Below, one piece after another: positions 30,244 through 40,200 of a DNA stretch of 64,000 bases. Both the position numbers and the translations under genes were made by a program. Position 1 is the stretch's first letter, and each line of letters starts with the position of its first letter. Origin of the DNA: Ruminococcus sp. (GTDB lineage: Bacteria > Bacillota > Clostridia > Oscillospirales > Ruminococcaceae); assembly GCA_017529875.1 (NCBI GenBank), contig JAFXNC010000043.1, positions 99,936 through 163,935 of the forward strand, written 5' to 3'. The notes under the pieces were generated by a model. The model made no database searches, was not told the DNA's origin, and worked only from the letters and a program-made list of their open reading frames with translations.

Positions 30244-33200
30244 CACAAACAACGAACACCTGCGCACCGTCGAGGCTGCCCGCGCCGGCGACAAAGAGGC
30301 CTTTGAGGCGCTCTATAACCAGTACCGCGACAGGCTGTTCTTCTTTGCCAAGAAATATACCGGCAGCCGCGAGGCCGCCGAGGATATCGTATCCGAAACT
30401 TTTATCACTGCTATGGAAAAGCTGCCGGAGCTGCGTGACAGCGAGTCCTTCGGAGGATGGCTCTATTCGATCGCCTACCGCAAGTGCCTCGACTACGTTT
30501 CGGCGAACTCCCGCAGCATGAGCATCGAGGAAGTTGACGAGGGCGAGCTCAACGCCCCTGTGATGCTCCCCGACGACTACGCCGTCAGCGCCCACACCAA
30601 GGAAGTACTGCGCTCTATCATCGACGGCCTTTCGCCGGAGATGCGCTCGGCGGTCATACTCTACTACTACGAGGAAATGAGCCTCTCCGAGGTGGCGGCC
30701 TCTATGCATACAAACGAAAACGCCGCCAAGCAAAAGCTGTTCCGTGCCCGCAAGACTATAAAAAAGCAGATAGAAAAGCGTCTGGGCAGCGGCGCACTCA
30801 TGGCGGCGGTGCCCCTCGGGGCGATGCTCAACAGCACAGCCGAATACGCCGGGCTCTCCGGTGCCGGAACTGCGGCTGCGGCAGGTACCGGTGCGGCAAA
30901 GCTGGCAAGTATCGGCTTTGCAGGCAAGGCTGCGGCATTGGGTGCAGCGGCGGTACTGGCTGTGGGCATACCGGTGGGACTGAGCAAGCTGGAAAACATG
31001 GGCGATACCCGCAGCGAGGACAGCTCGTTATTCGTCCTTGACAGCCGCTATGATGACAGCAGCCTCCGCGAGGATAACTCCCTCCCGGAGGGAAAGAGCT
31101 CCGCCGGGCAGGATGATCTGCTGGTAAGGATCAGAGGCGTGTCCGCCGTGATCTCCGGAGACAGCGAGAGCCGCGCCAAGAAACTTCTCGGGCAGCTGGA
31201 CAGATGCGAGAGCGACGACCTGATAATGTACTACGACGGCAACGACTGGGAGCTCTCCAGCCGCAGCAGCGGCCTCTCACTGGCACGCATACTCACAAAC
31301 TACGGCTGGAAACTGGTGGACAGCTCAGCTTCGGTCTACGACGACAGCGAGGAGCTCAACGCCCTTGTGATGTCGGCGCTGAACAGCTCTCAGCAGCGGA
31401 CGGAGACCGGTGACGTATGGTCGGTGGACTGCGCTGAGCCCGCCACCGAGGAGGAGTATGTGGATGCGGCGATAAAGTGCACCGACGCCTGGCTCACCTC
31501 CCTGCAAAGCGAGGACGCTCCGGACAAATTCCGCAACGAGGGCTTCACCATCACTAAGACCGAGGAAGGAAGCGGTCATCAGAAGTGCAACTACCTGTGC
31601 AGCGGACTGGCGGAGGGCAGGAAAGAATTCGTGGTGGAGATCTGCTTTACCGCCGAGTACAGCGGCGAGGGCACCTTCTACGACGACTACTACCAGGAGG
31701 GGCGCTATACCGCCGCCGGAACATTCTGGTCGGGACAGTACATCTGCGGGCGTTTCGCCTACGAGGACGGCAAGGTCACCCTGCTGCGCTACACCACCCG
31801 TGACGGCGTTGACAGAATAAGCGAGGGGCTCAGCGGCATCAACGAAAGCAGCTACAAGACCTTCTACGACTTTGCAAGGCGCCCTGACCTTAATGATGCC
31901 ATCGAGCAAAGCTTCATCCCCTACGGCAGACCCACCGTATCCCGGAACCTGACCCAGACCGAGGACGGCAAGCCCATAAACCTTGACATCTACGGTAAAA
32001 GCGACGTCACCGACAACGGGGACAGCTACACCACTGTCTGGGATTTCCGCACCTACATGAACGGCGAAGCCAAGTACAGCACCGGGGTATACTTCACCGA
32101 CGACGGCACCGGGCATACCAAGGACACACTGCCCAAGGATTTCAAGCTCACCTTTGACAACTACGACGGCGACGGCAACCCGGATTACTGCGTCCGCTAC
32201 GACAGCGACGACAACGGCACCTACTACGTTTTAGAGAGCATACAGACCGACGGCAGAGTGTTCAATCTCTCCGGGCGGGCCTATCAGGGGGGCATCTACA
32301 TCGCGGGCTGCACCGACCCCTCACCCAGGCTCCAGCGGGACGATAACCACCGCTACACCGGCTGGAAGGTGGATAACGGCCGCTACTACCCCACCGACGA
32401 GTCCGGCAACGAGATAGAGCTTGCCCCGCTGAATATGTACTCCGAACGGTACTACCTGCCGGAGAGCATCGGGCGCTACTCCGAGGACGAAAACAGCGTA
32501 ACCTGCTTTCTGTGGAACAACACCGGCGCCGACATCACCACAGACGGCACCTATTCCGTCGAGGCATACGATGACGGCGGCTGGAAAGAGATAGTGAGCG
32601 GACTGCAGATCAAGACCGTGACCGTGGCTCCCAGGCAGTATGCCGAGATCGCCTACGATATCTCACAGGTGACCGACAGGGGCCACAGCCTGTACAGGAT
32701 AGTCCAAAAAAGCGGACAGCTCACCGCATACGGCAGCTTCCGCTGCGACGGCAAGGCCTCTGCGGCTGCAACAGCCACGGCTGAGCCTTTGTACATCGGG
32801 TCACATAACGGTACATTTACGGTGCAGCAGATCGGCGCGGAGAGCGTTACCGCCACTGCCGCCGAGATCAGGGACGGCGACACGGTCTACCCCCTGACCA
32901 TTGCCTCTCACACCAGCGAGACAGAGGGGAGCATGACCTACACCTATATCGCCTCCGAGCTGCCGGCGACCGCAGGGTCATACACGCTGGTGGTCAACGG
33001 CTCTATCCAGTGCCCGCTGACCGTGACCGAGGGCATAGGCTTTGAGATACCGAGCATAGAGGCCTCCGCTGTTCTGAGCGGCTCCGACATAAGCGTAACG
33101 GTGACAGCCTCCGAGGCCTGTCGGGTCAACGTGAACGGTGTATACAAGTCCGACTCCGCCGATACGCCGCTGCTCTACGATACAGGAAGAACGCCGGATC

Positions 33201-33472
33201 TGGCTCCCGGCGAGCCCGCCGAAATAAAGATGACCTCTTACTACGAGAAGCTCAGCCAGAGCAGCGAGCTTATGGATCAGGTCTACGAGAGTTACAGCGA
33301 CGGCGCCGGCTTTGCGCGAAACTACAACATACAAGAAGGCCTGAGCAAGGAGGAATTCAGCGAGGTGCTGAAAGACCTCTGCACCCTGCATGAGGGCGAC
33401 GACGCTATCGTGCTGCTGAGCGTCGAAACAGGCAGCGGCAAGACCTTTATAAAGCTGGTCAAGCTGGGATAA
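30236..33472 (+). CDS. ECF sigma factor fused to a membrane anchor and large extracytoplasmic region
   Basis: A 1078-residue fusion. Residues 1-175 are an ECF sigma factor: region 2 (about 20-90; ALYNQYRDRLFFFAKKYTG..AAEDIVSETFITAM, FGGWLYSIAYRKCLDYV) and region 4 (about 120-175; LSPEMRSAVILYYYEEMSLSEVA..NAAKQKLFRARKTIKKQ). An Ala/Gly-rich hydrophobic segment (about 220-255) then crosses the membrane, and about 820 residues follow outside, including an FG-GAP-like DGDGNPDY segment and an Ig-like part (CFLWNNTGADITTDGTYSVEAYDDGGWKEI) like Big_14. Fused ECFs usually use the extra domain for control, so a membrane-tethered sensor-sigma is likely. ATG at 30236 fits the SD GGAAAGGAGAAGG better than upstream codons. 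Confidence 0.88.
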   Translation: MSNTNNEHLRTVEAARAGDKEAFEALYNQYRDRLFFFAKKYTGSREAAEDIVSETFITAMEKLPELRDSESFGGWLYSIAYRKCLDYVSANSRSMSIEEVDEGELNAPVMLPDDYAVSAHTKEVLRSIIDGLSPEMRSAVILYYYEEMSLSEVAASMHTNENAAKQKLFRARKTIKKQIEKRLGSGALMAAVPLGAMLNSTAEYAGLSGAGTAAAAGTGAAKLASIGFAGKAAALGAAAVLAVGIPVGLSKLENMGDTRSEDSSLFVLDSRYDDSSLREDNSLPEGKSSAGQDDLLVRIRGVSAVISGDSESRAKKLLGQLDRCESDDLIMYYDGNDWELSSRSSGLSLARILTNYGWKLVDSSASVYDDSEELNALVMSALNSSQQRTETGDVWSVDCAEPATEEEYVDAAIKCTDAWLTSLQSEDAPDKFRNEGFTITKTEEGSGHQKCNYLCSGLAEGRKEFVVEICFTAEYSGEGTFYDDYYQEGRYTAAGTFWSGQYICGRFAYEDGKVTLLRYTTRDGVDRISEGLSGINESSYKTFYDFARRPDLNDAIEQSFIPYGRPTVSRNLTQTEDGKPINLDIYGKSDVTDNGDSYTTVWDFRTYMNGEAKYSTGVYFTDDGTGHTKDTLPKDFKLTFDNYDGDGNPDYCVRYDSDDNGTYYVLESIQTDGRVFNLSGRAYQGGIYIAGCTDPSPRLQRDDNHRYTGWKVDNGRYYPTDESGNEIELAPLNMYSERYYLPESIGRYSEDENSVTCFLWNNTGADITTDGTYSVEAYDDGGWKEIVSGLQIKTVTVAPRQYAEIAYDISQVTDRGHSLYRIVQKSGQLTAYGSFRCDGKASAAATATAEPLYIGSHNGTFTVQQIGAESVTATAAEIRDGDTVYPLTIASHTSETEGSMTYTYIASELPATAGSYTLVVNGSIQCPLTVTEGIGFEIPSIEASAVLSGSDISVTVTASEACRVNVNGVYKSDSADTPLLYDTGRTPDLAPGEPAEIKMTSYYEKLSQSSELMDQVYESYSDGAGFARNYNIQEGLSKEEFSEVLKDLCTLHEGDDAIVLLSVETGSGKTFIKLVKLG

Positions 33473-33486
33473 CACAACGGCTGTTA

Positions 33487-33640
33487 TAAGAATAAATAAT
33501 ATAGAATAATAATAAAGAATAAAGAATAATTAAGGTATCGCCTTCGGCGATGATCGTTGAGATCGTCCGCTTTGCGGACACCGGAGAGCTTTAGCTCTCT
33601 ATTATTCTTTATTCTTTATTCTTTATCCTTTATTATTTTA
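33487..33640. repeat. Composite hairpin repeat, copy 4
   Basis: Same layout and core orientation as copy 1: left arm of AATAAAGAATAA units, ATCGCCTTCGGCGAT, GTCCGCTTTGCGGAC, AGAGCTTTAGCTCT, and right arm TTATTCTTTATTCTTTATT. It fills the whole gap between two convergent genes. Confidence 0.88.
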
Positions 33641-33654
33641 GCGGCGGCGCGGAT

Positions 33655-36600
33655 TCAGTGTCTGACCTCCATATCGTTGAGCATGAACCTCTGTCTGCCG
33701 TTCTCGCAGCGGAGGTCCTGTTCCTTGAAGCAGATATCCCTGCCGGTCTTGTTGTGGATGTTCCACCTGATATCCGTGCCGAAAAGGTCTGCGGAGAAGT
33801 TGTCCTCCATGCCGCCCACCGCTACGGCCTCGTCGCCGGAGCAGTCCAGCTTTATCACGCAGGAACGGGCTTTGAGCTCTGTCCTGCCGGAAAGGGCGCC
33901 TATGGCTGTCACCTTGTCGGCGCTGAGATTGACGATCGGGCTCGACCCGAACAGCTCGATCTGCGCCAGCCCGCCGGTAAGGGTGCCGATAGCCGCCACC
34001 TCGTGACCGTCGCCGTAGAGCATGAAGGCCGAGTTGGAGATGAGTATTTTCGCGTCGTTGGCAAGAGAGCCCACACCCACGCCGTCTGTGGTGACGAACT
34101 CCAGGGAGACGTTGCTCTTGACGATCTCGATATCCGCCTTGCCGGTGAGGGCGCCGATGCAGACGCCGGAGCTGCCGGTGGCTTCAAGGATGTACTGTCC
34201 GCTGTTTATGCGTATCTTACCGCCCAGTCCCGAGCCTATGCAGGTGCCCATGACGCCTCTGCCAAGTATCTCCATGAGGCCGGTCATGTTGAAGATCAGG
34301 TCGCCGTGCTCAGCGTTGGGCAGGTCGCCTATGCCGTAGTAGTCGGGGGAGTTGAGCTGGATGTCCATGTTGCCGCTGCCCTCGAAGGTCAGCCGCGAGC
34401 TCTTGGGTACTCTGATGCCGGAGCCGTGGAGGATGTTCTCGCCCTCGATCTCAAGGGTAACGTCGGCATTCTCGCCTATGTCGATGCAGGGGCGGGTCTT
34501 GGAGTTGGAGAAGTAGACGTTCTCGAGGGTTATCCTGCCCACATAGCCCGGCTCGATGCGCATATGGATGTCGGTCTTGGCATTGGGGGTACCGATGACC
34601 GCGATCTCCTTGTAGAGCATGGGTCCCTGACCCACCACGATCTGTGCATAGCCCTCCCTTGCCAGTCCGGTGAGGGGTATACGGTTGGTCTTGCCGGCGA
34701 TATAGTCCTGCTTGGAGATGCCCTCCAGGCGCTCTAAGTAGTATTTCTTGATCTCGTCCCGGACTGCGGGGTCGATCTTTTCTATGAAGTGAGGCGAGGG
34801 CTTGCCAGTGTAGTAGCCCTGTATCAGGTCTGCGCCCAGGTGTACGACAGTCTGCAATTCCTCGGAGGTCTCAACGCCCTCAGCGAGAGCCTTGATGCCG
34901 TTGTCATGGCAGAAGCCGATTATCTCCTTTACGAAGTGCTTTTTCTGAGGCTTGTCCTGGATATCCGCCAGCAGCGCCCGGTCGATCTTGACATAGTTGG
35001 GCATATACCGCAGCAGGTTGTTGACGTTGGAATAACCTGTGCCGTAGTCGTCTACCGCGATCTCGATGTTGAGGCGCTTGAACATCTCCTTGAGGCGGCT
35101 CAGCTCATTGTCGTTGAGCTCCGCGTCTTCGGTGAGCTCCACCACCACAGTATCTGAGTTGCGCTTCAGATACTCCTCGATGATCTCGAAGTCGTCCCCG
35201 TAGACACGCACTCCGGGTATGCTGTTGATGAAGACCTTTGCGCTGCCCAGCTCGGCCTTGCGCTGCTCCACGATCTTTAACACGTTGAAGAAGGTGGCCC
35301 GCTCCACGTCGGCAAGGCGGCTCTGCATATCGCTGTATTTGATTATGGACAGGGGCGGTATGCGCACCTCGGTGTCGGAGCGCATAAGCGCCTCATAAGA
35401 GAAGATACTTCCGTCGGAGGTGGAGACTATGGGCTGGAAATGGTAGGTCAGCAGGTTCTCGTCCAGTATCTGGCTCACCAGGCGGTAGTCCTTCTTTTCG
35501 TCCTCGGAGAGGGTGTCGTAGGCAGCGTCGGCGGCGGCGAATTTGCTGGTGCGAACCTTGTCCAGCTGCTCTCTGGATTTCTCCAGAGCCAGGTATCTGC
35601 GCAGACATTCAAGACCCGCTGACACGAAGCCTATCCACCTGCGGAAAACGTCGTCATAGCTGCGGGGAGCGGAGCCGTAGCTCACGGCGGCATAGCCGAA
35701 ACACTGCTCCCCGCTGAACACCGGAGTGAAGAAGAATGCCGCAGGCTTGTCCCGCTCGCTGTCAAAGTCCGGCAGCAGCCTCTGAGTGGCGAATGTGCGC
35801 TCGATACCCGCAAGGCCGTCCTTGTTGTCCCGGTTGTATCTGACGGCGTGGATCATGTTGTCAGTGTAGCCCTCGTGGATGACCTTGATGCCGGCGTTCT
35901 CAGCCATGTATTTCCAGGTGCTGCACAGGCAGAGGTGGACGCTCTCGGCGTTCTTCACCTGATAGGCATAGGAATAGACTATCCCCAGAAAGTCCATAAG
36001 GTTCGTCTGAGAGATCACATCCTCGAAGAACATATTGTGTACCGAATCAAAGCCCTCCTCGGAGATCTCGGTGCCCCACTCGGCCCGTCTGGCCTCGGGG
36101 ACAACGATAGTGGGATGCTCGCAGCCGCAGGTCTCGCCGATCACCAGCGAAGGCTTGATGCCGAAGGCCGGGGTCTCCCTGCCTTCAAGGGCGTTGTGAA
36201 TATAGTCGGCGGCATAGCTGCCGAACTCCTGCACCGGTATCAATGCGGAGGTAATGGTCTTGGGGGAGGTCTGCCCCTCGTAGGTAGAGTCGTAGCTCAC
36301 CACCCGGATATCCTCCGGGATGCGCAGGCCGTGCTCGGTCAGCGCCTTGCACAGACCCACCGCCATAGCGTCGTTGGCGCAGACCACCGCCTGGGGGAGG
36401 TTCTTATCCTTTATGAGCAGGTCGGCGCAGAGCTCGCCGCTCTGATACCAGAAGTCGCCGAAGATGACCCTGTCCTCCGCAGGCTCTATGCCGTGGGCGA
36501 CGAGGGCGTCGGTGTAGGCCTTCTGGCGCTCCAATGAGTGCTTGTGCCAGCGCTTGCCGGAGAGGAAGGCTATATCCCGGCAGCCGTGTACCTCGATGAG

Positions 36601-36984
36601 GTGGGAGACCAGCTCATACACGCCGGAATAGCCGTCGGTGAGTATGCTGGGGAAATAGGGGCTCTCCTTCTCGATGACCAGCACAGGTCTGCCCGGGAAG
36701 TTCTTGTGCAGATGCTCCTCAAGGCGTTCTCCGGCACCGTCGGTCTGTATGGTGTCCTCCAGGATGACTGCGGCACTGAAAGTATCAAGGTCGGGCAGCA
36801 GGAAGATATTGGACTCTCCACGCTCCCTGTCGCTGTTGTTCTGATACTTGCGGTACATGGCAAATACGCAGACATCCAGATCATAGGCAAATGCGTTTTG
36901 CAAAAAGCCGGTAATGAACTTGCTCTGATAAGCCTCGTCGGCCTGACCGACGAAAATGGCTATGCGTTTTCTTTTTGCTTTCAT
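33655..36984 (-). CDS. LacI-type sensor / EAL / beta-helix-like protein
   Basis: A 1109-residue predicted cytoplasmic protein with no signal peptide. Residues about 1-290 are a LacI/periplasmic-binding-protein-like ligand domain (RIAIFVGQADEAYQSKFITG; AVVCANDAMAVGLCKALTEHGLRIPEDIRVVSYD) without the LacI HTH. Residues about 300-480 are a GAF-like linker. Residues about 510-750 are an EAL domain with SYEALMRS, VVELTEDAEL, VDDYGTGYSN, KIDRALL, EGVETSEEL and QGYYTGKP. Residues about 790-1109 form short repeats (GVCIGALTG, GVGVGSLAN, VAAIGTLTG, VTAIGALSG, AVAVGGMED) suggesting a beta-helix. ATG at 36984 follows AAGGAG. Probably a ligand-controlled c-di-GMP phosphodiesterase. Confidence 0.88.
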   Translation of the reverse strand: MKAKRKRIAIFVGQADEAYQSKFITGFLQNAFAYDLDVCVFAMYRKYQNNSDRERGESNIFLLPDLDTFSAAVILEDTIQTDGAGERLEEHLHKNFPGRPVLVIEKESPYFPSILTDGYSGVYELVSHLIEVHGCRDIAFLSGKRWHKHSLERQKAYTDALVAHGIEPAEDRVIFGDFWYQSGELCADLLIKDKNLPQAVVCANDAMAVGLCKALTEHGLRIPEDIRVVSYDSTYEGQTSPKTITSALIPVQEFGSYAADYIHNALEGRETPAFGIKPSLVIGETCGCEHPTIVVPEARRAEWGTEISEEGFDSVHNMFFEDVISQTNLMDFLGIVYSYAYQVKNAESVHLCLCSTWKYMAENAGIKVIHEGYTDNMIHAVRYNRDNKDGLAGIERTFATQRLLPDFDSERDKPAAFFFTPVFSGEQCFGYAAVSYGSAPRSYDDVFRRWIGFVSAGLECLRRYLALEKSREQLDKVRTSKFAAADAAYDTLSEDEKKDYRLVSQILDENLLTYHFQPIVSTSDGSIFSYEALMRSDTEVRIPPLSIIKYSDMQSRLADVERATFFNVLKIVEQRKAELGSAKVFINSIPGVRVYGDDFEIIEEYLKRNSDTVVVELTEDAELNDNELSRLKEMFKRLNIEIAVDDYGTGYSNVNNLLRYMPNYVKIDRALLADIQDKPQKKHFVKEIIGFCHDNGIKALAEGVETSEELQTVVHLGADLIQGYYTGKPSPHFIEKIDPAVRDEIKKYYLERLEGISKQDYIAGKTNRIPLTGLAREGYAQIVVGQGPMLYKEIAVIGTPNAKTDIHMRIEPGYVGRITLENVYFSNSKTRPCIDIGENADVTLEIEGENILHGSGIRVPKSSRLTFEGSGNMDIQLNSPDYYGIGDLPNAEHGDLIFNMTGLMEILGRGVMGTCIGSGLGGKIRINSGQYILEATGSSGVCIGALTGKADIEIVKSNVSLEFVTTDGVGVGSLANDAKILISNSAFMLYGDGHEVAAIGTLTGGLAQIELFGSSPIVNLSADKVTAIGALSGRTELKARSCVIKLDCSGDEAVAVGGMEDNFSADLFGTDIRWNIHNKTGRDICFKEQDLRCENGRQRFMLNDMEVRH

Positions 36985-37019
36985 GGCAGTTCTCCTTATG
37001 TTGCAATACTCCGACTATA

Positions 37020-37048
37020 ATTATATCATATTTATTAATTTATTTCAA
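37020..37048 (-). promoter_or_regulatory. Promoter of the LacI-EAL gene
   Basis: Minus strand TTGAAA (37048-37043), 17-bp spacer, TATAAT (37025-37020). Confidence 0.82.
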
Positions 37049-37183
37049 TGTCATTTTTGGACAAATCCACCAAGAGGGTTATATACAAATCTCCCAATTA
37101 TGAAGAGTATTGCCCTCTCAGGTCATGTATGCCCTCGCCGCCTGTCGGCGGCTCGGAGATATGCGGAAAATAACGATCAACGA

Positions 37184-37220
37184 AAAGAGCCCCCGCACAG
37201 CCTTGTGCGGAGACTCTTTC
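37184..37220 (-). terminator. Terminator of the sigma / membrane-partner operon
   Basis: On the minus strand AAAGAG..CCGCAC / GTGCGG..CTCTTTT: a long stem with small internal mismatches and a T-run, 37 bp after the stop codon of the 1019-aa gene. Confidence 0.82.
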
Positions 37221-37256
37221 CTCCATATCCTTCCTTATAGGGTGCATTTTCTGCTG

Positions 37257-40200
37257 TTACTCGCCGGTGTAGTAGTAGTGTTTTACCATCACCGCCGAGC
37301 CGTCATCCGAGTTCTGATTCACCAGGAGCCCGAGGTCGTCTGTTCCGGTGTACTCATCGACGTATTTGTTGTACATCACCGCCCGGGTGATCTCCCGGGT
37401 GCTGCCGTCGGGGAGCCGGAGGGTCAAATTGACAGACACCGTCATCGACGGCAGCTGCTCCGCCTTGACCGGGTCGTGCCCGAACTTGATGTCGAAGCTG
37501 TATGTGCCGTTCTTTATCTCTCCGGAATACAGCAGCGTATCGTTATACTCATCCGCCGTCTCCACCTCGGAACGGACTTCTATCTCATATTGTTCTACAC
37601 TTACGCCCTCTGCTGTCTTTATGTCTTTGATCGTCAGAGAGCCCTTCTCCCCTTGGGCATCCAGCACGAAGCTAAAGGAGTAATGGTCTTGCAGCGTTGT
37701 GAAGCTGTATTCCTTGTTTTTGTAGTCCTCCGCGTCTATGATCTCTCTGCCGTTCTCCGCGCCCTCGCGCTCTATGCTCTGCATGGACAGGTTCTCCGGG
37801 AGCATGAAGTCCAGAGTGCTGTTCACGCTTTGCGGCAGCAGCAGGAAATACTGTCCCATCTCGTTTATCCAGCCGGAAAGAACATACTGCTTCAAGCCGG
37901 GAAGATACCTTATCAGCACCTGCATCGTGCCCTCCCTGGGGGCGACCGCATAGGACACGGGGGAATCGTAGTTATACTCAGAGACCGCCGTCTGATACTT
38001 CGAGCCGATCTGCTCCGCCTCATCCAAACCGAACACATCGCAGCTGCCGCTGTCTATGGCGGAGATTATGGCGCTCATGATGTCGTGCAGCTCATAGCAC
38101 CTGCCCTCGACCTGCTGGACTGTCTCTAAGCAGCGACATCCCTCCTCGTCGGTGTAGGGCTCCATCAGGGCAAGCCAGTATTCCGCGCTTCCTGGGTCGG
38201 AGCCGTATTTCTCGTCGAGGGTCTCGGCGTAGGCTCTGAAGTGCTCCAAAACCAATCTTTCGTTCCATTCCGGGATGCTGTATTTGAGCAGCGTACTCCG
38301 GCTATTCTCCGAGCCGTAGATCCGGGTCATAAGGTTCGCACCGGACGCGTCCAGGACACAGCCTGCGGGCAGCTCTGTCAGGCTGCCGTCTGAGAGGTCA
38401 CAGACGGAGACTGAGCTTTCTGTCCCGGGGTCGGACACACAGTACTCCACTATGACCTCCGGATTGTTGTCATCGTTGAGGTCGCTTGCAAGCACCCTGC
38501 TGATCTGTCTGCCGGAGGCGACCGTGGTATCGCCGGCCGTCACCGAGCTGTCGGTTATCGAGATACGTCTGCCGGGGAAAGCATCCAGGTATCTGTCAAA
38601 CCTTATCTGTGAACCGTCCGAAAGACGGGTTACAGCCTGTTTGCCGGAGAAGTCCGCCAGCACTGTATATGCGCGGTCTGTGCGGGAGCCTCCGATAGAG
38701 TATTCGTGGGTTATAACTGTCGAGTTCCCGCCCGTGAACGTAAGGCCGCTCTGGACGAGGATGCTCTTGACTGTGGATTTGAAGGGCACCCTGCTGCGCT
38801 CGCCGATTATTCCCGGGAGACTGTCGGCATCAATACTCAGGGCAGTGCCGTCTTCATTTGAGCCTACCCAGAGCTTGCCTCCTGTAAGCTCCACGCCCTC
38901 GGGCAGCTGTACGCTGTCCACTACTAAATACAGTATATCGCCGTCGGTCTCAAAATGATAGCTTACCGCGTAATCGCCGTTGATCGGCACGATCATCCTG
39001 TCTGCCGGCGAGCTTATGCCGAGGGAGCTGATATCGGGGCAGTAATAATCCCTGTGGACACTTGTATCTTTCGCGGCAGTCCTCGTCATGAGAGACGAAA
39101 TGTCCTCCAGCGCATCGCGGCTCAGATCAAAGAGATAGCAGTGGGGGATCCTGCCCTTTCCGCTGGGCGATTCGTCCGCCCCGACACATTCTTCCTCATA
39201 GGTCTCGACGAAAACGCAGTAATTACCGTAACTCCGGCTTATTATGCCGATATTCCCGATAGTCACCGTACCTTCGCCCTCCACCGTCTTGTTGAAGCCG
39301 ATGTTGATGATGTCGTCGCTGTCCTCCACCGTAAAGGTAGGCCCGTTGATGCTGCAGGGAGTTGCGCTCAGTGTGAGCTTTCCTTCGCTGAGCCACTGGG
39401 CGAGCCTGGAGAGCATTGGCTCACATTCGGTGCTGATATCGGTGAGGTCGGCATACAGAGTGCTGGTCTCACTGCGGTATACGCTGCCGCCGAGATCGAC
39501 TATACCGAACTGTCCGAACTGATAATAGATGCTGCCTGTGCTGCACTCCCGGCTCAGCTGTGTCAGGCTGGTCTCAAGGTGGGCGCTGACTGCCTCCGTA
39601 TAGGCTGCGGGTGCGTTGTTCTTGGCATCTGACCATTCGTAATCGCCGCTGCCGCCGCTCCGCGAACCGATGAGCAGCTTGCCGCTCTCGTCCTTCAGCA
39701 CGCAGGAATACAGGCCTGGGACGTAGTAGCTGTATTTCTTATCGTTCTCGATATCGAAGACGTACACCGCGCTCCTGTCCGAGTCGTAGCTGGGCTTGGC
39801 CTCGATGCAGACGTCCGCAAGGTCGCCGCCGGTGACATTGGCGGTGTAGACTTTTATGACGCAGCGGCATTCCTGTGCGCCGATAAGACTGAAAGTGCCA
39901 TCGCTGCTGCCGTTGCGGCGGGTCACCGTAACGCTGTGATCCCCTATCAGCACATGGTAGCCGGGGAGGTTGGCGGGTTCCCGGTCAAGGTCAACTCCCT
40001 TTTCACCGGTGGTGCCTGTAAAGTCGCAAAGCTTGATGATATCGCCGGTATCAACATAGGAGGAGCTGTCCTCCTGAGAGGAGGATATCTCCCTGCCGGG
40101 ATCGGGCTTGTACTCCGCCAGGCGCTTGAACATCAGCACGCAGGCGCTCAGTGCCACAGCCGCCGCCGCAGTCACGGTGATGAACCTGAACCGGCGCTTT

